Below are positions 37,901 to 49,900 of a stretch of 64,000 nucleotides of DNA, one piece after another. Both the position numbers and the translations under genes were made by a program. Position 1 is the first letter of the stretch; each line of letters starts with the position of its first letter. Source of the DNA: Vanilla planifolia (Eukaryota > Streptophyta > Magnoliopsida > Asparagales > Orchidaceae). The stretch lies in contig CM043875.1 in assembly GCA_023846275.1 (NCBI GenBank), positions 22,758,593 through 22,822,592 on the forward strand, given 5' to 3'. The notes beneath the pieces are model-generated. The model did not search any database. It had not been told where the DNA came from and saw only the letters and a list, made by a program, of their open reading frames with translations.

Positions 37901-40900
37901 TCAAGTTTGCTAATGACGATGCCACTACTTTTGGTTGAGCAAATGAATTGTGGCACTCAATGGCTATACATTGATAGGTATACACTTGCATCACACCCCT
38001 ACAAGGATGGGTCTAAAGCCCACTTGACACAAATTATAGGGACCGAGTTGAGACTTGTCCAATGTCCGAGTTGTTGATGACTAATCTAACCACTATTCAA
38101 TTCAGTCGAAACACAATGTGCCAGGCAGGTCTAAAAAAAACTAGTCCACATCAAGGAATGTGATCCACTCACAATGATCTCGATTCTCAACAAAACAATT
38201 AGAGAACCTTGTTGCTTGTGTTTTTGCCCAGAGCCAGAACCGGGTTCGCACGTCGAAATTTCTCTAATCTAGTTGATGGACAACCTCCTTAAACCCATGG
38301 CTTCCATTGTTGCACAACAAGAAACGCGCCACCTTAATGGCTGAATAATACATAACCCATTCTTGGAGAAACTTTATCATATTGTAGATTATCACGCAAG
38401 TGCAGTGATATTATATATAGTATGCCGACCTTTATTTTCCAAGTAGTGGTAAGACCAAAAATGCATTTTTTTATTGCATACCTCTTTGATAATTCTCCCC
38501 AAAATTCAAGTTCTTTCTTCCCTTTCTCTTCCTTTCCATAAGATGTAGTGTTTTCTCTCTTTCGACAACAACACAAGAAAGTTCCAATTCAATTTCCTCT
38601 CTTTATTTGATCAATTCCAAAAAGTAGTAATGCTTTGGGATTTATTTATAATTTAGCTATTAATCAATGGAGAATAAAAGAAAAAAGGGATAATTTCAAA
38701 CCAACTTGTAGAATAAAGATGGATATTATTGATTCTAATGTTATTGTTAGAATGAGGAAATATATTTGCAATATTTATGAGCTAATATGCAAATATATCA
38801 ATAGAGGATATATCAATTTACCCAAAATATAAAAAAATATATGTTTTATATTTAAGTATACAGTAGAAAAAATTTAAAAAGAAATTAAATGTATGTCAAT
38901 ATTTTGAAGTATGAATTTTAATATCAAAATGATGTTATGAGGTTAATGCTAAAAAACATTAAATAATTTTTTGAAATGATTGCATAACTGTAGCTTAGTC
39001 CAAATCTTCAACAACATCTCAAAGCATAAAGTTTATAATAAGAGGAGATTATTATACAAAAAGAATTTTCACTAGTGACCATTTCATTAACCAAATTGAC
39101 TTTAAAGGCAATCGAAAGTTATAGTAGGAGTATTGGTAAATGGAATTGAAGGAAGATGCATTTTGAAAGGGTTTAATTTGCTAATAAATTAAAGGAAACA
39201 AACAAAAATTAGGAGGATTATTATAGCCTTTATCAACTTTTGAAGAAAAATGAGATAAGGCTATTGTGAATTTGTATAATATAATTAACTAAATCTAATA
39301 AGTTATGATTTAATATGTGTGATTGTAGATAAAGCAAATAAATTAGACTATGTGGCTATTAAAACAGCTTACTCAATAGTAAGATTAGTTCAAATTTATA
39401 TAAAATAAATTATAAGGTTATAAGAGGTATCAAAGCAATAGTGTTAAACATCTCTATGTTGGAATAAAAGAAGAGAAAGAATCATATTATGATCTAAACT
39501 TGTTTAAGGAGTTACAAAAAGGATTAAATTATCTTAAGTAGATTAGAAGTAGCCTAAGGTAGGAAAGAGAAATATATTGATACTAAATACCAATCAATTG
39601 AATTACAAGGAAATGAACATATATTTATTTGATCAAGTTTCTCAAAAAGGTATTATAAATTTTAAAAAGTCAAGAAAGTTGAAACTTAAATGCATTGGTC
39701 CTTTCCAAATTCTAGAAAGAGTTGGGCTGTAGAGTACAAGATTGCTTTGTTTCCTTGGTTATCAAGGATTCATAATATATTTCATGTTTAGTCTTTAAGA
39801 AGATTTTTTTCAAATTCTTATCAGGTTGTTAGCTATATGGATCCAAATAATGAAATTCAATCAATCTTAACTTATTTAGAAATACCAAAGCAGATTTTAG
39901 ACAAAAGGGAGAAAATACTAAAAAATAAAGTTATTTCAATACATTAGTTTAATAGAAAGATTAAGTAGAAAGAGAAATTACTTGGAAAATAAATGTGGTT
40001 AGAATTATACAAGATTTGAAAAGTTTCTAAATTTTGGAATGAAAGTTTTCTAAAAAGGGAAGACTATAATATCCCAAAATTTTACCAGGCTTAATATGTT
40101 GCAAACTCTAATAATTAACCAATATGGTTGTGGAACCTATGTAGTCGCAATGCAACAATGGTAGGGTTGGAGGCCTAAAGCATAACGTAGCAAAGCGATA
40201 ATGAACAGTATCCATGTCTGAGGTGACACACAGATGAACAGTGCCTTGACTCCAACACTTCGAGACAAAATTGGGACGTGCTCTTGCAATGCAACGAAAA
40301 ATTGTTCCAGAAATGCATGAGTCTAATATTTGGAATGAAGCAGAGCATTCCAATATGATGAGGTAAAATATGAAATGGTTAAGCTCTTGTTTGTACAAGG
40401 TAAATGTAGGTTCGTATCATTTCGAAACTCCACATCTGTGAAGCTAAAGCTATTAAGCATTTGTGTCAATCAAACCTACATTTAAACGTGAAATTTCAAT
40501 TGGTTGATGACGTTGCAAGGATGTTATCTCAGTACAAAGCCACTGGTACCCTTTATTCATGATGTTACAATGTCGCCAACAAGTGAACAGTTCCCGTAGG
40601 TTTTCATACTTAGCCGATTGATCCGATCATCTTCATGCGACGACTTAGGTGAATGAATGATAATTATTCCCCGCACTATGATGAAGTGTGAATGTACTAT
40701 TGCGTAAGCCCATTCCAAGCTGTCAACATATTAGTTTAATGGGAATCGTTCATGGACAATTCCTCTTCCATCTATTCAATTCAAGTACAACTATTGATCG
40801 TATCAACCTTGGCATAGTATATTGAATTAGAAATGCATACCAATTCAAAAATTGAATGAGCATGTCACTGACTGTCTTGCTAAATGAATTGAAAATTCAT

Positions 40901-43900
40901 TAAATTCTAGAGCTATGTTTAAACATCATGTAATGGCTCTTGTAAGATTAGATTGCGAACTTTGTATGAAGTATGCCGACAGGGAGTATTTAAGTTTTCT
41001 AGTTGAATCAAAGCTTTGTTGTGTTTAAGAAGTTGATGACAACACTTATGTGACTCTATTTGATTTATGACAAATTTAAAAAGGGAACGAGCCCACCTTG
41101 TTAGCTTCTTTTATCGACAAAACTGTCATTAGGAATTCTTAGGATAGACTGTTAAAAACATTCTTAATAAAATTTAATTATACAGTTTCTCCTCTTGATT
41201 TTTTAGTTAATTGACTTTATCAACTCTTATGTAAATAGAATGTCATGAAAAATTTTTCTTCCTTTAGTGAAGGCTAATTATTATGGAAAAATAATAGTTG
41301 GAAAGATTGACTATAATCTATTGGCTAGTAGTTTACAAAGAAATTTGGATGCAAAATTGCACACACTCATTGGTTTAAATTCTTGAAATTTAATAGGTTT
41401 GTTACTTTTTGGTATAAAGACTAGATTTGCACTGAAAAGGCCTTTAGAAATTGGATTTCTAGTTAACAAATCTTGTGCTGTCTCAAGTACATCTTGAACA
41501 ATAATATTCCAACATTTAGTGAATAAAACACCATTAAAACAATTTGGATCTAGCACACTATTCATGTAAGTTGGAATATCACTTGCTTTACTTCTACATC
41601 CATTTCTTTTAACAGAAGTTGGTTTTCTTCATACAAAATTATCTGTGGAATGTTATTTCCTCTAGAGCATTTTTCTCATTTTCTAGAGGTATGTTGACTT
41701 TTCTCAATTGAATCATCAACAAAAGAATTATATTAGTTGCTCAAATCACTTGGAGTGCCTGATTTTGGCTAGCAGTGGCAAGAATGGCTTGTTTATCTTG
41801 ATCTTGACTTCTCTTCTAAGAATGCAATTTTAGATACAACTTCTAAAACTACTAGTTTGGTGTGTCTTTATAGTTGATAGTGATTATAGTAATTACTTAA
41901 ACCTTTCTTTGTGGTGTTTCTAGTTGTTTCTATACTATATATTCTTGGTTTGATAGTTGTTATCCTTTTACTTACTTTCTATTCCTCTTTTTGGTGTTCA
42001 TTAAAGGTTTTGAGTCTGTCAATGACAACTCCAACATTCCCTTACTTGGCATACAAAACCTAACTAAGAGTGGTAAACAGAAACAAAGTTCAATAGATAT
42101 CAGATAGTGCAATTTGGCAATATACTTCATCATTGTCAATAAATCATCAATATACTTCATCTCTAACTATGAGGTTTCAAGTGTATAATAAAAGCTTTTC
42201 AAACTTCACTCACAACTCATTATACTTAATTTAAGGCATAAATTTACATATATTTCTTTATTTATTAATATGTCTTATGAAAAATTAAAAACATTAGATT
42301 GCATTAACTAAATGTCTTCAAAACACATATAGTGTAGAAATTAAAACAGTCAAAAAATGACCATATAATATAGTATGATTATACCTATAGTATAATATAA
42401 TTAGTACATTTTTGTAGCTATCGTATGATTAGTTTATTTTAATAGTACGAAGAAGTGAGCAAATAATGTGATAATAGTATGAAGAATTTTGTATGGTATA
42501 ATAATTTATTTTGTATAGTACAATAAACCTTTGGAAAAATTTCTATAATTGAGATGCTAAATCTTGAATTTTTTATGGTATGATAATAATTGCTATATAA
42601 TATAATTAGTACATTTAAAGCCTATATTACTATACAATTTTGAGATAATACAATAAGATTAATACATTTAAAACCAATATTATAGTATGATCTTTAGATA
42701 TCACAATACGATCAACATATTTTCTACAACAACTAATTTGACCAGCTTTAGGAATTTGTATAACAATCATTAGAGGGCTATTACTAGTCTTTTAAATCTC
42801 CACAAATAGCCTCCAAACTTCGAGAAAATGCTAATGAATATTTGCACATTATTTACAAGAATTTACACTTAAAGATCATTATTCTTATTGAAGAAAAAGC
42901 GAGCAAGTTAAGATACAACTTATGAAAGCTTTTTTTATCCTTCCTCAACCTTCATTCAAATTCATATTATATTGAGCTAAATTGGAATTTATTTTATATT
43001 GCTTTAACATGTTTTTAGTGTGTAAATACTTAATATTTCCATTTATGTACCTTACATATTCTAATTATCATTTTTGATATAGAATTTGTAAACAAAATAT
43101 GGTATATAAATTTCTCAAGTTAATTGTCATGACCAACCTCCCTAATATATAATAGAAAGTAACACAAAAAAATATTCTAATTTATAAATAAGTCAAGAAT
43201 TAATTTAATAATATGTTTATATATAGTTTAATTTACCTATTTGAATTTGAGACAAAAATGTCTTGACCCCCTTCTTCCTCATCAAGGTTTTTAAAATGTT
43301 ATGCAGGCACAATCATCTTCATATAATCCCATATATAATATAACTATCAACTACTTCTAAGTTATTTTAAGCCCAAAGTATTCCTTTTTATTCCTTAAGT
43401 TAATGTTATATATTGTACTTGTATAATTTCCTAATCATACAATAAAATAAGCCCTAAGGCATCTTTGCCATTTTACAAATAATCATACAATACGATCACT
43501 AAGATCGTTAAGTATAATCATTGTTTCCCTTTAACAAACTTGTACAATTTAAGCTACAATACTTTTGTTTCCCATGGATTGCACAATACAATCATCTACT
43601 TTATATTGTATGATTACAACCTTTCTTGTAGTTGACTATCTTGGCCCAACGGACTATCATACTCGTACAATTTACCACACTGTATAGTACGATAAACATT
43701 TCCATTCTTACCTTAAGCTATGCAAGCAATCGTACAATGTGGTCCTTATTATCGTACCATATCATCCAACAATTGTGAAGCTTTAATCAACCTAACAACC
43801 ATTATACGATGCAATCGCCAACCCCGTACATGTATGATTTCCTCATGAACTTTCTTCCAATTCCCATATCAAACACAGCCAATCCATTCCTATTTAGCCT

Positions 43901-46900
43901 CTAATGATTGTTTAGTACGATCACCCTATTGTATTGGTACAATATCCCTTTAACTACCTGTACAATACTTCATTAGATTGAAGAGATCCCTTTACTCAAA
44001 TAATCGTACAAGTATGACCAACTCCATGCACTTGTACAATGTCACCGCTTGCTCAATCTTATAGACTTACCATCCATTGTAATAATACAATTGGCATAAT
44101 CATTTAGTACAATTAGCTCATTAGTACCTATATTATTTCTTTATCATATTGATCCAATCTCCTTACTCCAAACAAAATGAACTAATTGTACAAGCAAGAT
44201 TTGTCAACCATACCTGTATGATACTACTCAGACATCATCTATCTTAGCTCGGATCTCTTGGTTTCATCCCAATCACATCCATAACAAACCAAATCCATTC
44301 CTAGGGCTCTCCTAATTTTAAATAAATTAAACTTATCTAACTTGCATAAACCTAATTATGCAAAAGTTAAAATACAAAAACCAATTCCATACCTTCTTAG
44401 TTCTTTTCACTAGTTTGCTCCATCCTTCTCTTAGCATAAAATTTATAAAATTACAAATCTACCCTCAACAATTTAATAAATTAGATTTATATTTTTTTTA
44501 TTTAAAAATTCATAACTAATTATCTAAATACTTAAAAATTATAAATTCAATGATCTTAAATTCCTCTTAAAAGATTTTTTTAATAATATGTTCAACTAAA
44601 TTTTCAACTTCATAATAAATCAATGATATACTTCCCAAAATAATACTCATAATTATTTTAATCTATAACCATCTTAATTAAAAAAATTGGCTTGATTATC
44701 TTAAAATATAGATAAGTACAATCATACTAACTTTATATATATATATATATTTCCAATTAAAAGCTACAAGTCAAGGAAGAGAAGGTTATTTCCCTCGCAC
44801 ATACAATTTCATGCAATTTGATAAGGATTCCTTATCAAATTGCTAGCTATTTCATCATGCCAACAATTGAACGTCAGTTGTACTTGTCAGATGTTGTGAA
44901 GCTTGTGCAGTCGTGATACAAAAAATCAATGGCCTTAAGCATATCATCATATCTCACAAAATAACACAAACTGTATTATTGGAACCAATGGTTTATAAAG
45001 ATAGATTTTAAATGTTTTGGCAGCCACACAAGGTTTCTCACGTTACCTTGGAAATTCAACTAACAAAATATGGATAATGTAACAGAACAATCTCAACAAG
45101 GCAAATCAGCAACTCTTGGTTGAACCTTGCAAGGAAGAAACTTATTAGCATCAAAAAGCCAAAGCAAAATGGTTGAAAAAAATGGATAAAAGCACTAGAT
45201 TCTTTCATGCCATAGGAAAAGAGAAAAACTCGATGCTTTGCATAACAGAAATTGCAAATTCCAATGGTTCGAAATTGTCTGAGCAGGAGTATGGTTCAGA
45301 AAAGAGTAATGGAGTTTTCCCAATCCTTGCTCTCAAAGAAAGAAATATTTGGTGAAGTTCATTCTTAATTGATGAGTAATGATGGCTGAATTGTTTTAAA
45401 AAACTTCGCAAGCTTGGATGCAAGATCCACATATTTTAAAACTTGAATTGTTGAAGACCAAAAGACTGCTCTCTCCTCATGTTGATAGAAGAAGTGGAGA
45501 GCGATCCAAACCTTTTTACAAAGGTGTTGAACACTTGCAATTGGATTAAAATCCATCCATTCTTTATTAGTTAAAAGTCTATCTAATCTTTTTTAAATCC
45601 AATGGCTCTTCCTTCTTCCAACACATGTATAAGATCTAGTGCATGGAAGTTCAATTAGGTTACAACCATTTATGCAAACTATGAAATCATATGTGGCTTC
45701 TATGGACAGGATTGAGCAACTCTTGTACTCATTCATTGATGTTATAACATTAAAATCCCCATCAACTAACAAAGGATTTTTCATGATTGAACCAGTCAAT
45801 GCTAGTTAATTCCATAGTTTTTTCTTTTGAGATCTAGTGCACTTAACATATACAAAGGTAAAGAAAGTGATAACTTGATTTCCCTAACCCCTTATCTAGA
45901 TGTTTGCCAAATGACACTCAGAGCACCCTACTTATGGGACAAAATGTTGTTTACTTATGAAAGTACAATAGAAAGTAAGGACAAAAAGAGGTGCCTTATA
46001 TGTAACAATAGAGGATTGCGGGGCATAAACTTGACAAATTGTTGAACACTTAACAATATTAGTCAATGCCTATCAAGAATATTTTTTGATAGCAGCCAAG
46101 CTGGAGAAGCCTAAAAGTGGAGAACTTTATTATCAGGAAGAAGAAAGGATGCAGTAGAAAATGCTGCTCAAGAGGTATGACTTGTTAGAGGAACCTCATG
46201 GATTATCCCAGAGAAGGAATATTAAACATGAGATCACTTCAACTTCTGATGCCCCTTACAAAATATTGTTAAGTACAGGCATTACATCATGGAGATTGAC
46301 GAGATTAAGAAGCTGGCAAAGGAACTACTTGCTAGCTTTAAGGCTGAGTAGTTTATCATGTGGATCACCAATGCATTGATACCAAAGGATAGATGATGGC
46401 GCATGTGGGTCGACCATCAGACTTTTAATAAAATCACAGTGAAAAACTGATACTTGCTATCCAGGATTGATGACTTACTGGAATAATATAAACATGCACA
46501 ACTACTAACCTAAAATCTGGTTATCACGAGGTTTTGCTTATCAAACAATAAAATTGAAAGATAGAGATTAAGGCTCCATAAGGATCACACGAGTAGCCTG
46601 CCTTATCATTTGAATTATATAAAGCACCAACCACTTTTATGAGGTCCATAAACAAATAATTGAACCACATCATCTATAATAGAAGCATTGTCAAGCATGA
46701 GCAGCAAACGCAATAAGTTTTTTATCTACTTCACCAATACTAGCTATAGCTAAACCCTAAGTGTAGATTCATGTTGACAACCCTCATACACCTTGGAATT
46801 CAAGGTCAAACAAGGGCAACTAAGATCTATGAGGGACCCAAGAGCCATAAATGATCCTAATGAGCTTTATAGGAGCGTGCTAATACCTATGAAAGTTTCT

Positions 46901-49900
46901 TCGAAATTTCTACGAGATCACAACACTTGGACATCTTGGATTGAATAGGAGGATTGAATGGAATAATGAACACGATAAAACTTTTTTCACATTAAAACAG
47001 CAATCTGCGAAGCACTTCTATCCAACCTCCCAGACTTGAACAACACTTTGAAGTCGAAGTTATGCAATTGAACCAATGCTACTAGACAAGGAAAATTAGT
47101 GTATTACTTTGAGTTTCTGCAATGGTTTCAATCAGATTACCGTATCTATGAAAAAGTACTAGCATTACATCAAGCCATGAAATTAGAAACCATGTTTGCT
47201 AACGAGGGAAACCATTATCTAGTCTAAGCATTGCCCTCTCCAATTACAACAAATGCAAACGAAAATGCAATAGGCTTGACATCAGTGTGGATGGCATATT
47301 AGTAGCAATTACAGCACAGATGTAAAGTATAAAAAAAGAACCCAAAAAAAGCTAATTTAGATCTTTCTAGATCCTCAATAAATGATTTAAGCATATCTAT
47401 TATCATGAAGATACAACCAGAGGAACATAAAGAATATATAACATGTATGCCAAAGACCTCAATAATCAAGGTATATAAGGCAAGTTGAAAAACAAGGAAA
47501 CCCCAGAATTTACTCTCCGAGATGGTAAACTTTGTCATGGATAGCAATTATGCATATCTCGAGATGGCAACAACTCTAAGTGGATTTGATAAGCTTACAT
47601 ACTAAAAGTACAACAATTCAATGTGACAAAGATTAAAAACTTTGAAGAGGTATGTACACTAGCCAAAGATGAAAAATGATATCAAAAAGTTTGTCCAAGG
47701 TTGCATACTTTGCAACATGATAAGATGTTTAATAGAAAGTAAGGATTGTAAATGCCAATAACTATACATAATAGACTATGGAAGAGCATATCCATAGAGG
47801 ATGTCACAACTAATTTTTAGTTGTCAACAAGTGCTCTAAATGGCAAAGTTCATACATATATGCAAAGAACGAAAGTGAGGAGTTAGCACGACTATTTTTT
47901 TGAAAACGTATAGGTACATCATGGGCTACTAATAAGTATTTACCTTAGATTAAGACAATCATTTTTTCAGTAGATTTTAGCACAATTTATGAAAGAAGAT
48001 TAAGAACTGACAAAATACCACAAACTTTCGTAGACAAATTGCCAAACAAAGGTCATGAATTGATTATTTATTTATCTAGAAAGTATAAATCACACCATCA
48101 AAGACATGGGATAAGAGTTCACAATGCATTCCATTCACCACATTCAAGCAATACATTGTTCCAAAATAAAAAGTCCACTTGAAGTATATCTAGGTTATCT
48201 ATTGTAGTTTTTTTTACTTGGATTTTCAATTAAATATCACTCAAGAAATTGAAGCAAAAACCAAAAGGGTCAAAAGTTCATCAAAGGCATCCAACAACTA
48301 TTAAATATATCTTAATTTAAGGAGATAAGCCTAACTTAAGCATATTGCCAATAATATGATTCAACATTCAGAAGGATACATTATTTATGGGATTCAATTT
48401 ACTTCCTATTTCTTATTAAACATATCTTCTTAAGATGTCAATAGGCTAGATCTCCTACCTTTTCTATCTTTCTAACATGATACTCGTTACGCTTTCCCTT
48501 ATATCATTTTTTATAGCTTTAGTGCTTTCTCAACTGCTTGTGAATGTAGAGGATTTAAAGCCATTTGAACCCTTCATGATCGATAAAGAGACGCACAAGA
48601 TACCATTTCAATGGAAGATTTTGTCATAGAAAATGAGCAACCACTCTTGGAAGACGCTTTCTTGGAGGAGACAACCACTAAGGAGAACTAGAATTGTATA
48701 TTGCAATAGGAGAAGGCAAAGTCCCAATATTAGTGAAGCAACAACCTAGAAAAAGGAAGTCTATTTTCTTTCATCTCACTTTTCTATTATAAAGAGAAAT
48801 TAAAGATGCTCTAGGTTTATTCTTAATAACAAGAAAAATTCAATAAGGCTTAAATCCAAAAAAAAAAGTTATGTGATGAGATACTTTTGTTGTTTGAATA
48901 GGAGAATTGGTTGAGGGGTCATGAAAGTCACACGAGGTTTAAAAATAAGAAATTTTTTATGGCTCGACCCATACGGAAGGAGTTTTGAGAGGTCTCAAGA
49001 AGGCGCATGTAGCAAAGATCGAGAATACAATTGATGGAGAACAGCATCAATGGATGATCATGTACAAGCAATAGCAAAGCAATATACCTCGATAAAGTCT
49101 ACAATAGAGCTAAATAGTCAGATTGTGCATACAAACTAGGTAGTGCATAAACCTATTATTAGAGCTTAAAACAAAATGATGTAGAAAAGAAAAAGAAGAG
49201 CTAGAATACCATTATTGGGATAAAGTTTTTATTGTTCTAATCTTTATATATTTACTTTATTTATATGTTTTTCAGTCATATAATATACTTAACATAAATT
49301 TTAACTATTGAGTGTTTTGTGCTAATGAGTTAATTTAGTAAGTTGCTTATTTTCGTTGGTTCTTTCTTATCTTTTGACATTAGATCTATAAACAACATCA
49401 AAACATATACTTAAAAACTTTTGATAAATTTTAAAATGAAGCCTTGAAGAGTTTTGGTGTCTACAAAAGCGTAAACCTACCTAGAAGAGTAGGTTTTATC
49501 CTCATATCTCTCTTTGACCTTTTTCCTCATCTCTCTCGACCTTGGCCTCAAGGTCTAAAGAAGTCCAAACCCTTAGTTGAAGGTACTCTCATCACCTTCT
49601 AACCCTATGTCATCAATTTGGTATCAAAACTATGGCAAACATCCTCATCAAAGGTCCTTCCTCAAATTTCTAAGTTCAGCCTTGTCGCATGTCTAGCGAC
49701 TGCTTGCCTTGTGCACGTGCCCTTTCTTACTATGCAACCGTGTACACATTGCACTCTTTCCAACCCAAATGTCTATGTGCACAAGCCCATCAAAATCTCA
49801 CTAACAACAGGCACATGCGCCACTGCCTCTTGCATACTACCTCTTCCGTGCTTTCCACTCTCTCCACTTTACTCACTTTTGCACTCTAACACACAATAAC

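Noticed and set aside
49618..49899. Two overlapping Cys-rich frames (93 and 66 residues)
   Set aside because: No recognisable family; the C-rich composition is shared by two frames, so it reflects base composition. Position just after a PBS suggests a retroelement leader.
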